A stretch of 64,000 bases of DNA from Megaustenia siamemsis (GCA_032433765.1 JAVIAB010000101.1:66692640-66756639); one strand, 5' to 3'; positions 35,636 through 48,062 are shown, counted from the first letter of the stretch. Numbers and translations are program-made. Notes: generated by a model from the sequence alone, not told the origin.

Positions 35636-35714
35636 TGTTCCATCTTTTTACTGTTTACTTCTCTCTTGCATCTTCTTCCTTTATTTGACTATCCCTTTGA
35701 AATAATTGGTGTTC

Positions 35715-36285
35715 AACCATCGTTGCATGTATTGTCATGGGACCTATAGTACTTTAGGTCCTGACAACCCGCTCTTCTGGCTAACTACTCATTGTCTTCT
35801 TATGAGCTCCATGTTTGCATGTAGTGTCATGGGACCTATAGTACTTTAGGTCCTGACAACATGTTCTTCCGGCTAACCAATCAGTCTTCTTATGGGCCGC
35901 ATGATTGCGTGTATTTTCATGGGACCTATAGTACTTTAGGTGCTGACATCCTTCTCTCCTTGCTAACCACTCATTGAATTCTTATGGGCTGCATATTTGC
36001 ATGCATTGTCATGGGACCTATAGTACTTTAGCTCCTGACAACCTGCTCTCCTGGCTACCCACTTATTGTCTTCTTATGGGCCACATATTTGCATGTATTG
36101 TCATGGGACCTATAGTACTTTAGCTCCTGACAACCTGCTCTCCTGGCTACCCACTTATTGTCTTCTTATGGGCCACATGTTTGCATGTATTGTCATGGGA
36201 CCTATAGTACTTTAGGTCCTGACAACCCACTCTCCTGACTAACCACTCATTGTCTTCCTTAGGGCTGCATGGTTGCATTGCTTTA
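35715..36285. repeat. Long-unit (about 91 bp) leader of the 71-bp satellite
   Basis: About six divergent units each containing TGTCATGGGACCTATAGTAC, then TTTAGGTCCTGACAACC and GGCTAACCACTCATTGTCTT. The downstream 71-bp unit equals this unit minus the roughly 20 bp with GGGACCTATAGTAC. Confidence 0.9.
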
Positions 36286-38349
36286 GGTCCTGACAACCCG
36301 CTCTCCGGGCTAACCACTCATTGTCTTCCTTAGGGCTGCATGGTTGCATTGCTTTAGGTCCTGACAACCCGCCGCTCTCCGGACTAACCACTCATTGTCT
36401 TCCTTTGGGCTGCATGGTTGCATTGCTTTAGGTCCTGACAACCCGCTCTCCGGACTAACCACTCATTGTCCTCCTTAGGGCTGCATGGTTGCATTGCTTT
36501 AGGTCCTGACAACCCGCTCTCCGGACTAACCACTCTTTGTCTTCCTTTGGGCTGCATGGTTGCATTACTTTAGGTCCTGACAACCCGCTCTCCGGAATAA
36601 CCACTCATTGTCTTCCTTTGGGCTGCATGGTTGTATTGCTTTAGGTCCTGACAACCCGCTCTCCGGACTAACCACTCATTGTCTTCCTTAGGGCTGCATG
36701 GTTGCATTGCTTTAGGTCCTGACAACCCGCTCTCCGGACTAACCACTCATTGTCTTCCTTAGGGCTGCATGGTTGCATTGCTTTAGGTCCTGACAACCCG
36801 CTCTCCTGACTAACCACTCATTGTCTTCCTTAGGGCTGCATGGTTGCATTGCTTTAGGTCCTGACAACCCGCTCTCCTGACTAACCACTCATTGTCTTCC
36901 TTAGGGCTGCATGGTTGCATTGCTTTAGGTCCTGACAACCCGCTCTCCGGACTAACCACTCTTTGTCTTCCTTTGGGCTGCATGGTTGCATTACTTTAGG
37001 TCCTGACAACCCGCTCTCCGGAATAACCACTCATTGTCTTCCTTTGGGCTGCATGGTTGTATTGCTTTAGGTCCTGACAACCCGCTCTCCGGACTAACCA
37101 CTCATTGTCTTCCTTAGGGCTGCATGGTTGCATTGCTTTAGGTCCTGACAACCCGCTCTCCGGACTAACCACTCATTGTCTTCCTTAGGGCTGCATGGTT
37201 GCATTGCTTTAGGTCCTGACAACCCGCTCTCCTGACTAACCACTCATTGTCTTCCTTAGGGCTGCATGGTTGCATTGCTTTAGGTCCTGACAACCCGCTC
37301 TCCTGACTAACCACTCATTGTCTTCCTTAGGGCTGCATGGTTGCATTGCTTTAGGTCCTGACAACCCGCTCTCCTGACTAACCACTCATTGTCTTCCTTA
37401 GGGCTGCATGGTTGCATTGCTTTAGGTCCTGACAACCCGCTCTCCTGACTAACCACTCATTGTCTTCCTTTGGACTGCATGGTTGCATTGCTTTAGGTCC
37501 TGACAACCCGCTCTCCTGACTAACCACTCATTGTCTTCCTTTGGGCTGCATGGTTGCATTACTTTAGGTCCTGACAACCCGCTCTCCGGAATAACCACTC
37601 ATTGTCTTCCTTTGGGCTGCATGGTTGTATTGCTTTAGGTCCTGACAACCCGCTCTCCGGACTAACCACTCATTGTCTTCCTTAGGGCTGCATGGTTGCA
37701 TTGCTTTAGGTCCTGACAACCCGCTCTCCGGACTAACCACTCATTGTCTTCCTTAGGGCTGCATGGTTGCATTGCTTTAGGTCCTGACAACCCGCTCTCC
37801 TGACTAACCACTCATTGTCTTCCTTAGGGCTGCATGGTTGCATTGCTTTAGGTCCTGACAACCCGCTCTCCTGACTAACCACTCATTGTCTTCCTTAGGG
37901 CTGCATGGTTGCATTGCTTTAGGTCCTGACAACCCGCTCTCCTGACTAACCACTCATTGTCTTCCTTAGGGCTGCATGGTTGCATTGCTTTAGGTCCTGA
38001 CAACCCGCTCTCCTGACTAACCACTCATTGTCTTCCTTTGGACTGCATGGTTGCATTGCTTTAGGTCCTGACAACCCGCTCTCCTGACTAACCACTCATT
38101 GTCTTCCTTAGGGCTGCATGGTTGCATTGCTTTAGGTCCTGACAACCCGCTCTCCTGACTAACCACTCATTGTCTTCCTTTGGACTGCATGGTTGCATTG
38201 CTTTAGGTCCTGACAACCCGCTCTCCTGACTAACCACTCATTGTCTTCCTTAGGGCTGCATGGTTGCATTGCTTTAGGTCCTGACAACCCGCTCTCCTGA
38301 CTAACCACTCATTGTCTTCCTTAGGGCTGCATGGTTGCATTGCTTTAGG
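36286..38349. repeat. 71-bp satellite, about 29 units with higher-order structure
   Basis: Unit blocks: AGGTCCTGACAACCCGCTCT, CCTGACTAACCACTCATTGT, CTTCCTTAGGGCTGCATGGT, TGCATTGCTTT. The rare variant GCATTACTTTAGG recurs at 36562, 36988 and 37557, spacings of about 6 and 8 units, each time followed by a GGAATAACC unit and then a TTGTATTGC unit. Confidence 0.95.
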
Positions 38350-38587
38350 TTAAACATTTTCAATGACACCGATCTAAAGTGTTATTTCTTCTCGTGTTTC
38401 TCATGAAACAGGTTGCTGAAACTTGATATCTTTTCCTCCTTCGTTTTCATTAATTATTTCTGGCCCATACAATTTATTTTATGTTTATTGTATGCTAAGA
38501 TATGGCGACAGACTTGTGTAATTGCACATTTACATTTTGCAATGATGCGATATCAGAATTATGAAAGTGTAAAGCAGTGAAATAAAA

Positions 38588-38760
38588 GAGCCCCGTCACG
38601 CCGTGGCTGGTAGATTAGTGACCATCATTTTTATATATTTTCGGGACATAAGTTTTGGGGTAATGTGGTCGGTATTACGTCCGTGCCGCTTTACTTTCTC
38701 ATAAATTCTTGGTAGCCATTTAATGATGGGCGAACTCGAAAGCTGTCGATCATTATGTAA
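38588..38760 (-). mobile_element. tRNA-derived SINE S1, head lost
   Basis: The plus strand reads GAGCCCCGTCACGCCGTGGC, GGTAATGTGGTCGGTATTAC, GTCCGTGCCGCTTTACTTTC and AAAGCTGTCGATCA, the reverse complement of the S1 tail. The tRNA-like head with its A and B boxes is missing; the sequence stops matching near 38760. Confidence 0.75.
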
Positions 38761-38864
38761 GTGTATGGTCGATATTTTAAGAACATAACCTACATCAGGC
38801 TTGTGATGTTTAACATTTGTACACAGATGTGATTTCATAATTGTGTATGTGTACCATGTACCCT

Positions 38865-39232
38865 GTATGTACATATATGGCAGCAGTCTATTGTAGGTGA
38901 CCATATCCACTATACATATATGGCAGCAGACTATTGTAGGTGACCATATCCACTATTTGTATACATATATGGCAGCAGACTATTGTAGGTGACCATATCC
39001 ACTATCCATATATGGCAGCAGACTATTGTAGGTGACCATATCCACTATTTGTATACATATTGTAACAGACTATTGTAGGTGACCATATCCACTATTTGTA
39101 TACATATTGTAACAGACTATTGTAGGTGACCATATCCACTATTTGTATACATATTGTAGCAGACTATTGTAGGTGTACCATATCCAATATTTGTATACAT
39201 ATTGTAGCAGACTATTGTAGGTGTACCATAAC
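38865..39232. repeat. Irregular 40-53-bp repeat, about 8 units
   Basis: Units built from GCAGACTATTGTAGGTGACC, ATATCCACTATTTGTATACA and TAT(ATGGCA or TGTAACA). Length differs between units by the presence or absence of the TTTGTATACAT part. Confidence 0.88.
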
Positions 39233-39549
39233 TCATATGTGCACAACTGCGACTGTTCAGTTCTCTCATAAATCACCATTCTCCAGCCTGGACATATTCG
39301 GAATCGCTCTTTTTGTGAAGCTATATAATTGATATTTATTTGATAACGTCCTAGTTTAGGGATACAAATTGTTTTAGTTCGAAAGAGTAACACCCCTTCT
39401 AGTGGCATTGCACTTTATTCGATTGTTGTCAAATCTAGCATTAGAAGAACCCTAACTGTAGAGAAAAGAAAAAAGGTCCCAGGGTAAAGTCCTATGTTTA
39501 TAAATTTGAAATGAAATAATACCTCATTCATATACCATGGCGTTCATTT

Positions 39550-40045
39550 TCATTTGAATATAGCAACAAATTTTATGCAACAAATCTAGTTCAATAAAAA
39601 TGAGAAGGAGAGTTCATCGGTGCTATATAGAACCAATTCTGACCTATGGAAGCGAATCATGGACAGTAGACAAACAAATGAAAAGACGGTTAGAGACCAC
39701 AGAGATGGGATTTCTCAGGAGAAAATTCCATGGACAGCTAAAAAGTCCAATGAGAAAGTTCTCAAAGAGGCCAACACAAAAAGGGAGCGCTTAAAAATAC
39801 ATCAGAAAGAAGCAATCAACATTTTTCGGGCACATCATGAGAAGAGGAAAGTTGGAATACTTGGTTACAACTGGCAAAATAAAAGGAAAGAGAGATCGCA
39901 GACGACAAAGAGAGAAAATACTGGATAGCTTGGTGTCATGGCATGGAAAGCAGTCAACAACAGAACTGATACGATGCACTATAGACAGAAGATTGTGGAG
40001 GGATATGATCTCCTACGCCAACCGGTATGGCACATGATGATGATA
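39550..40045 (+). mobile_element. LINE family A 3' end
   Basis: Frames 39600-39794 and 39837-40037 give RRVHRCYIEPILTYGSESW, TVDKQMKRRLETTEMGFLRR and, after a frameshift, GKIKGKRDRRRQREKILDSL and WHGKQSTTELIRCTIDRRLW. The tail is GGTATGGCACATGATGATGA. Truncated before the RT domain. Among family A copies this and 54190-54600 look youngest. Confidence 0.88.
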
Positions 40046-40134
40046 GCACGGTTTCCAGAGGAGCCCTTTTGTTCTTATTTTTTTTCTCAATCTGGTTTTC
40101 ATTATGTATTATTTTTTGCTTTAAATACATAATT

Positions 40135-40260
40135 GTGTGTGTGTGTGTGTGTGTGTGTGTTGTATGTGTGTTCCTGCTGAAGGTCTGTTGAGTCGAAGCG
40201 TGGTTCTAATTTGTGTCGTGCCTTTATTAAGTAAAGCTAAAACCAAACCAGTTGTGTTCA
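40135..40260 (+). mobile_element. Hammerhead-like short element, degenerate copy 2
   Basis: A GT microsatellite (40134-40160), then CTGCTGA at 40174-40180 and GAAGCGTG in place of GAAACGTC near 40195-40202, then TTGTGTCGTGCCTTTATTAA and GTAAAGC. It is clearly the same element as at 44515, but both core boxes are degraded. Confidence 0.55.
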
Positions 40261-40319
40261 ATTTTTTATTTATTTTTCATTTCTCCATATGTTTCTAAAC
40301 CCCAGCTAAAATGTGCCCT

Positions 40320-40985
40320 AATCCTAACCAAACCCTAACCCTAACCCTAATCCTAACCCTAACCCTAACCCAAACCCTAACCCTAACCCTAACCCTAACC
40401 CTAACACTAACCCAAACCCTAACCCTAACCCTAACCAAATCCTAACCCTAACCCAAACCCTAACCCTAACCCTAACCGTAACCCTAACCCTAACCCAAAC
40501 CCTAACCCTAACCCTAACCCTAACCCTAACCCAAACTCTAACCCTAACCGTAACCCTAACCCTAACCCAAACCCTAACCCTAACCCTAACCCTAACCCAA
40601 ACTCTAACCCTAACCGTAACCCTAATCCTAACCCTAACCCTAACCCTAACCCTAACCCTAACCCTAACCGTAACCCTAACCCTAACCCAAACCCTAACCC
40701 TAACCCAAACCCTAACCCTAACCCTAACCCTAATCCTAACCCAAACTCTAACCCTAACCCTAAACCTAACTCTAACCCTAACCCTAACCCTAACCCTAAC
40801 CCTAACCCTAACTCTAACTCTAACTCTAACCCTAACCAAATCCTAACCCTAACCCTAACTCTAACCCTAACCCTAACCCTAACTCTAACCCTAACCCTAA
40901 CTCTAACCCTAACCCTAACCCTAACCCTAACCCTAACCCTAACTCTAACCCTAACCCTAACCCTAACCAAACCCTAACCGTAACT
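40320..40985. repeat. Interstitial telomere-type repeat block (CCCTAA)n
   Basis: About 660 bp of CCCTAA repeats with many variants (CCCAAA, CTCTAA, CCGTAA, CCTAAT). The minus strand reads TTAGGG. The CCGTAA variant recurs at about 40476, 40549, 40615 and 40669, always with CCCAAA or CTCTAA variants near it, pointing to duplication of longer blocks within the array. The 171- and 179-codon frames (VRVRVR, LGLGLG) are translations of the repeat. Confidence 0.96.
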
Positions 40986-41589
40986 CAAACATGAATTGTG
41001 TTAACGGTAGACATAGACTAACATTCACATAATTGATAACATTTGTGAACCACTGTAGTTTCCTTTTCACGCAAGGTAAAGGGAGATCACTGTAAATGTA
41101 TGTCCCTAAACTAGGACTTTACCATTTATTTTTATATCCAATTTCCATCCATATATATATCCATTGCGCATTTTCAACTTGATTTGGGAATATAGTCAGT
41201 GCTTTTTGTTATGTCTTTATTGCATGTCGTTGTATTTTTATTCTTTGTTTCAGCTGTTAGACCGGGAATATTACGTAAGCTTAATTGTCTAGAACGTCAG
41301 TGTCTAACAAAGCAACCGGAAACAAGTATTGCTGGCACCATTATGGTTGCATCTTGTAGTAACCTCCATCAATCAAATTCAATAGAGACAATAACGTATA
41401 CATTATTGCATTCGTAATGGACTTGAACGTATCCGCAAGCCGGGAAACATAGAGGGGTCCGTTATCACAATATTCAAGTTTCAGAGAAGAGAAGCCAGGA
41501 TACGTTGGGTGTAGATAGAAGATATTTAATTTCGTGGGTAAGGAGCTACTTGCACCAACTTCACTCCTGGTCAAAGCAGTTTAGCCCAC

Positions 41590-42065
41590 AACGAGGTGTA
41601 TGTTTGAATGACGTTTGTTGTGTGAATAGTAACTGTTTGAATGACTTGTGTGAACAGCAAACCTTTGAATGGCTTTCGTTGTGTGAATAGAACTGTTTGA
41701 ATGACTTGTATGAACTGCAAATCTTTAAATGGCTGTTGTTGTATGAATAGCAAATGTTTGAATGAGTTTCTTTGTGCGAATGGTGACTGTTTGAATGACT
41801 TGTGTAAACATAAAATCTTTAAATGGCTATCGTTGTGTGAATAGCAAATATGTGTATTACTTGTGTGATTGGCAAATGTTTGAATAGTTTTTGTTATGTA
41901 AATAGCAAATCTTTGAATTAATTTTGCTGTGTGAATAGCAAATGTGCAAATTACTTGTGTGAATAGCAAATGTTTGAATTACTTTTGTTGTGTGAATACC
42001 ACATGTGTGAATGGCTTATGTGAGTAGAAAATGTTTAAATGACTTGTATGAATAGCATATTCTGT
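41590..42065. repeat. Degenerate repeat of about 30 and 60 bp
   Basis: Loose units of GTTTGAATGACTTGTGTGAA alternating with TTTTGTTGTGTGAATAGCAA. Much more diverged than the other arrays. The 132-codon minus-strand frame is a repeat translation. Confidence 0.75.
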
Positions 42066-42224
42066 CAAATTAATCATCACACACTCTCTCCTTTAGAAAC
42101 AAGGCCTACCACACAAGGCAAGTGAAGTGATGTAGTGGGAGCAAGTAGTAGAGTGTAATGTACTATTGATTTAGTATTTTTAGCGCTAGACGTGAATTTC
42201 AACGGGGGACCATTAGAGGAGTCA

Positions 42225-42605
42225 AGTGAGAAATAATAAATGATAGAACGTTCAGTGTTTCATTTCTTCCAGTATAAACTGATGTGTCTGGTGTTTGTTA
42301 ATCTCTTATCTGGAGTCTGAGTGAGAAATAATAAATGATAGAACGTTCAGTGTTTCATTTCTTCCAGTATAAACTGATGTGTCTGGTGTTTGTTAATCTC
42401 TTATCTGGAGTCTGAGTGAGAAATAATAAATGATAGAACGTTCAGTGTTTCATTTCTTCAAGTATAAACTGATGTGTCTGGTGTTTGTTAATCTCTTATC
42501 TGGAGTCTGAGTGAGAAATAATAAATGATAGAACGTTCAGTGTTTCATTTCTTCAAGTATAAACTGATGTGTCTGGTGTTTATTAATCTCTTATCTGGAG
42601 TTTGT
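42225..42605. repeat. 95-bp tandem repeat, 4 units
   Basis: Unit starts GTGAGAAATAATAAATGATA at 42225, 42321, 42416 and 42511. Units are nearly identical; one change (TTCCAG to TTCAAG) divides the first two from the last two. Confidence 0.93.
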
Positions 42606-43059
42606 TGAAGGAGAAACAAACCCGCGGTCTTTGGATGGTGAAACAAAAGTTCAAGATATTTGCTCTGACGTTGATTCACGGATCTCTGGACCACCAAGGA
42701 AGTAAGATTATTGCTATGTGTAGCCAAATATGCGTTAAACAATAAGGTTATGTCCATGGGAACGCTGTCAGGGTTACTTACTTACGTTTTGCCAAGCGAA
42801 TGGTGACATTTTGTTTCGTTATAGTAAATATTACACATTTTAAACTACCACATCGGCAAGGGATGTAACTCTAATAGAATTTCATGTCTTTAGGCACGCT
42901 TTGATCGATCATCGTGGGCTTGATTTCTTCACAAAATCGTCAAAATTTGTTTTGTTTTTTAAAGTCTTCAATCAGTTGATTCGTGTTTATAAGTGAAAAA
43001 TGGGTAGCAACAGTGAAGTATCTATCGCCTCTAAACATGAATTATTATTAATAGCAGAA

Positions 43060-44025
43060 AGCTAGGAATTGTGTTCTGAGAACTTTACATGTAATAGTGA
43101 TCTTAGATTTAGTAAGGCAAGGATGCATCCTATCACCAAGCTTGTACAATCTATACACTGAGAAAATCTTTGAAAACATCACAGAGATGCCAGGCCTACA
43201 AATGAATGGAAAGATAATCAATAAACTTAGATATGCTGACGATACTGTACTACTAGCAGAAAATCCCAAAGATCTACAACAATTACTTTAATGAAGTAAA
43301 ATTGACAAGCAAAACATATGGACTAGATATGAATATCAAAACGACTAAACTATGATCATAAACAAAGAAAATACTCAAAACCCACAAGTGGTTTCAAAAT
43401 TGAAGGAATCGACCTGGAGACAGTTCAGAACTACAATTACCTTGGACATGCTATAACCAGTGATGGAAAATGCACAACTGAAATAAACAAAAGAATAGGA
43501 ATGGCAAAAAGTAATTTTAATGTCGTGAAGAACATACAAACATCAAAACAAATAATACCTGGGCTAAAACTAAGAATATCAAAATGTTACATCTTCTTAA
43601 TATTCCTATATGATGCAGAAACATAACATGGATATTAGACAAGAAAACAGAATAGAAAACTGAAGCCTTTGAAATGTGGATATATAGAAAAATAGGTAGA
43701 ATTGGATGGAAAGAAATTAAAACAAACGATGAAGTCTTAAAACAAAATAAAAAGGAAAAGAAAACTACTAAACACAATTCAAACAAGACAAATGCGATTT
43801 TTGGGCCATGTTAAAAGACACAACAGCCTACTAAATGTAACCCTGGAGACAAAAATGCAAGGTAAAAGAGGCAGAGGCAGACCAAGACTAACATGGACGA
43901 GTAACATCAAAAGATGGACAAACCAGCCTATGACAACCTGCACCATCAAAGCAAGAGACAGAGCAGAATGACACTCCATGGTAGCCAACCTTGGTTGCGG
44001 AGACGGCACTCGGTGATGATTTTGA
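43060..44025 (+). mobile_element. LINE family B, RT to 3' end
   Basis: Frame 43097-43291 (64 codons) shows DLVRQGCILSPSLYNLY (RT motif B) and NKLRYADDTVLLAENPKDL with an intact YADD. Then frameshifted thumb sequence (YNYLGHAI near 43430), AKSNFNVVKNI near 43505, FGHVKRHNSLLNV near 43800 and GKRGRGRPRLTWTSNI near 43865. It ends at the GGCACTCGGTGATGATTTTG tail. Upstream of motif B the element is truncated. Confidence 0.88.
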
Positions 44026-44514
44026 TCTTAGGTTTACAAGCACTGTTGGATCAACATGAACCCCCTTTTAGGGTAGGTGAGTATCAATTTTTATATAATT
44101 TCATTTATTTATTTTTTTTTTACAAAAATTTTGATTCTTAATTGCTTAAATTCTTATCCTTCAATTTTTTTTTCTTCAAAATATTGTTTTCTCATTATGA
44201 ATCTGTGTCCTTTTCCCTTCAATTTGATGCCGATTATATATGTCTGTGACTTGTTATAGTGAAAATATGAAATGTTTGGTGAAAGAAGTATTTTTGAGGA
44301 AGAAATAATTATGGCAAACACTATTGACTGGGCAGAAAAAACACGGAGATTAAGAGTTAACGCGTGCGGACCCGTTATCGCTAATGTACATTTTCCTTCT
44401 AGCCATAGCGCAGTTTACAGTATGGGCATTTTATTATTATTTTTTTTTCATTCTAATTAAAAATTATGTTTTATTATTTATTTATTTTTTTTTAATTTAA
44501 AAACATTTCTCTGT

Positions 44515-44712
44515 GTGTTGCATGTTTGTTCCTGCTGAAGGCCTATTGAGCCGAAACGTTGTTCTAATTTATGTCGTCCACTTATTACGTACAAATTTAA
44601 CCATACCGTTTTTATAATCTTTTCTATATCTTTGTAAGTTTTCCTTACAATTAGCTTTACTGCAGCTTAGTATTTTTATGTATTTCTTTGCCTTGACCCT
44701 CATAAAACAATA
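44515..44712 (+). mobile_element. Hammerhead-like short element, copy 3 (left inverted arm)
   Basis: Core at 44532-44560: CTGCTGA, GGCCTATTGAGCC hairpin, GAAACGTT. Then TTATGTCGTCCACTTATTAC, AACCATACCGTTTTTATA, AGCTTTACTGCAGC and TTTCTTTGCCTTGACCC. The whole stretch recurs inverted at 47798-47985, on the other side of the 41-bp satellite. Confidence 0.65.
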
Positions 44713-44837
44713 TGCAGTTTTGACAAGCAGAATATGTTTAGGGTAATCAAAGAGTGGACATTGCTTTAAGATAATAGACTAATATGTGCTAGAGCAATGC
44801 ATTGTAAGGCCCATCTATACATATTGAGCTTTATTAT

Positions 44838-47788
44838 CTTCACATTGGCGATTTTGGAGCACGAATTTTTGCAGCCAGTTATCTCTATATCTCTTTTGAG
44901 CATGAATGTTTGCAGCCAGTAATCTCTATATCTCTTTTGAGCATGAATGTTTGCAGCCAGTAATCTCTATATCTCTTTTGAGCATGAATGTTTGCAGCTA
45001 GTAATCGTTATATCTCTTTGAAGCATGAATATTTGCAGCCAGTAATCGTTATATCTCTTTGAAGCATGAATGTTTGCAGCCAGTAATCGTTATATCTCTT
45101 TGAAGCATGAATGTTTGCAGCCAGTAATCGTTATATCTCTTTGAAGCATGAATGCTTGCAGCCAGTAATCGTTATATCTTTTTGAAGCACGAATGCTTGC
45201 AGCCAGTAATCGTTATATCTCTTTGAAGCGTGAATGCTTGCAGCCAGTAATCGTTATATCTCTATGAAGCATGAATGTTTGCAGCCAGTAATCGTTATAT
45301 CTCTTTGAAGCATGAATGTTTGCAGCCAGTAATCTCTATATCTCTTTGAAGCATGAATGTTTGCAGCCAGTAATCGTTATATCTCTTTGAAGCATGAATA
45401 TTTGCAGTAAGTAATCGTTATATCTCTTTGAAGCATGAATATTTGCAGCCAGTAATCGTTATATCTCTTTGAACCATGAATGCTTGCAGCCAGTAATCGT
45501 TATATCTCTTTGAAGCATGAATGTTTGCAGCCAGTGATCGTTATATCTATTTTCAGCATGAAAGTTTGCAGCCAGTAATCTCTATATCTCTTTGAACCAT
45601 GAATGTTTGCAGCCAGTTATCGTTATATCTCTTTGAAGCATGAATGTTTGCAGCCAGTAATCTCTATATATCTTTTCAGCATGAATGTTTGCAGCCAGTA
45701 ATCGTTATATCTCTTTGAAGCATGAATGTTTGCAGCCAGTAATCGTTATATCTCTTTGAAGCATGAATGTTTGCAGCCAGTAATCGTTATATCTCTTTGA
45801 AGCATGAATGTTTGCAGCCAGTAATCGTTATATCTCTTTGAAGCATGAATGCTTGCAGCCAGTAATCGTTATATATTTTTGAAGCACGAATGCTTGCAGC
45901 CAGTAATCGTTATATCTCTTTGAAGCGTGAATGCTTGCAGCCAGTAATCGTTATATCTCTATGAAGCATGAATGTTTGCAGCCAGTAATCGTTATATCTC
46001 TTTGAAGCATGAATGTTTGCAGCCAGTAATCTCTATATCTCTTTGAAGCATGAATGTTTGCAGCCAGTAATCGTTATATCTCTTTGAAGCATGAATATTT
46101 GCAGTAAGTAATCGTTATATCTCTTTGAAGCATGAATGCTTGCAGCCAGTAATCGTTATATCTCTTTGAACCATGAATGCTTGCAGCCAGTAATCGTTAT
46201 ATCTCTTTGAAGCATGAATGTTTGCAGCCAGTGATCGTTATATCTATTTTCAGCATGAAAGTTTGCAGCCAGTAATCTCTATATCTCTTTGAACCATGAA
46301 TGTTTGCAGCCAGTTATCGTTATATCTCTTGAAGCATGAATGTTTGCAGCCAGTAATCTCTATATATCTTTTCAGCATGAATGTTTGCAGCCAGTAATCG
46401 TTATATCTCTTTGAAGCATGAATGTTTGCAGCCAGTAATCGTTATATCTCTTTGAAGCATGAATGTTTGCAGCCAGTAATCTTTATATCTCTTTAAAGCA
46501 TGAATGTTTGCAGCCAGTAATCTCTACATCTCTTTGAAGCATGAATGTTTGCAGCCAGTAATCTTTATATCTCTTTGAAGCATGAATGTTTGCAGTAAGT
46601 AATCGTTATATCTCTTTGAAGCATGAATGCTTGCAGCCAGTAATCGTTATATCTCTTTGAACCATGAATGCTTGCAGCCAGTAATCGTTATATCTCTTTT
46701 GAGCATGAATGTTTGCAGCCAGTAATCTCTATATCTCTTTTGAGCATGAATGTTTGCAGCCAGTAATCTCTATATCTCTTTTGAGCATGAATGTTTGCAG
46801 CTAGTAATCGTTATATCTCTTTGAAGCATGAATATTTGCAGCCAGTAATCGTTATATCTCTTTGAAGCATGAATGTTTGCAGCCAGTAATCGTTATATCT
46901 CTTTGAAGCATGAATGTTTGCAGCCAGTAATCGTTATATCTCTTTGAAGCATGAATGCTTGCAGCCAGTAATCGTTATATCTTTTTGAAGCACGAATGCT
47001 TGCAGCCAGTAATCGTTATATCTCTTTGAAGCATGAATGTTTGCAGCCAGTAATCGTTATATCTCTTTTCAGCATGAATGTTTGCAGCCAGTAATCTCTA
47101 TATCTCTTTGAAGCATGAATGTTTGCAGCCAGTAATCGCTATATCTCTTTGAAGCATGAATATTTGCAGTAAGTAATCGTTATATCTCTTTGAAGCATGA
47201 ATGCTTGCAGCCAGTAATCGTTATATCTCTTTGAACCATGAATGCTTGCAGCCAGTAATCGTTATATCTCTTTGAAGCATGAATGTTTGCAGCCAGTGAT
47301 CGTTATATCTCTTTTCAGCATGAATGTTTGCAGCCAGTAATCTCTATATCTCTTTGAAGCATGAATGTTTGCAGCCAGTAATCGTTATATCTCTTTGAAG
47401 CATGAATGTTTGCAGCCAGTAATCGTTATATCTCTTTGAAGCATGAATGTTTGCAGCCAGTAATCGTTATATCTCTTTGAAGCGTGAATGCTTGCAGCCA
47501 GTAATCGTTATATCTCTTTGAAGCATGAATGTTTGCAGCCAGTAATCTTTATATCTCTTTAAAGCATGAATGTTTGCAGCCAGTAATCTCTACATCTCTT
47601 TGAAGCATGAATGTTTGCAGCCAGTAATCTTTATATCTCTTTGAAGCATGAATGTTTGCAGCCAGTAATCTTTATATCTCTTTGAAGCATGAATGTTTGC
47701 AGCCAGTAATCTTTATATCTCTTTGAAGCATGAATGTTTGCAGCCAGTAATCTCTATATCTCTGTGAAGCCTGAATGTTTGCAGCAGG
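44838..47788. repeat. 41-bp satellite, about 72 units with higher-order structure
   Basis: Unit GCATGAATGTTTGCAGCCAG plus TAATCGTTATATCTCTTTGA plus A. Variants: ATCTCTATATC, GAACCATGAATGC, TTTTGAGC, TTTTCAGC. The rare variant TTTGCAGTAAGTAATCG occurs at 45401, 46100, 46589 and 47163 (about 17, 12 and 14 units apart) with the same neighbouring variants, so blocks of several hundred bases were duplicated. Confidence 0.96.
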
Positions 47789-47797
47789 AAATTTATA

Positions 47798-47985
47798 TCT
47801 GGGGTTAAGGCAAAGAAATGCAAATGAATGCATAAAAATGCGAAGCTGCAGTAAAGCTGAATTTGAGGGAAAATTGAAAAAAAAAAATAGAAAAATGGTA
47901 TGGTGAAACGTGGTTAGTAGACGACACATATTTGAACGACGTTTCGGCTCAATAGGCCTTCAGCAGGAACAAACAAACAACAACA
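47798..47985 (-). mobile_element. Hammerhead-like short element, copy 4 (right inverted arm)
   Basis: Core on the minus strand at 47966-47938: CTGCTGA, GGCCTATTGAGCC, GAAACGTC. Downstream on that strand CATACCATTTTTCTATT, AGCTTTACTGCAGC, and TTTCTTTGCCTTAACCCC, matching the left arm at 44515-44712. The tails of both arms point towards the satellite between them. Confidence 0.65.
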
Positions 47986-48062
47986 CATACATATATGTAA
48001 GTTAACAAAACTAATCCTACATAGCTAACTAGTAATGAAACATCTAAAACAAAATAATCGAA

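Noticed and set aside
40324..40970. Arg-Val and Leu-Gly repeat proteins
   Set aside because: Translations of the degenerate telomere-type repeat.
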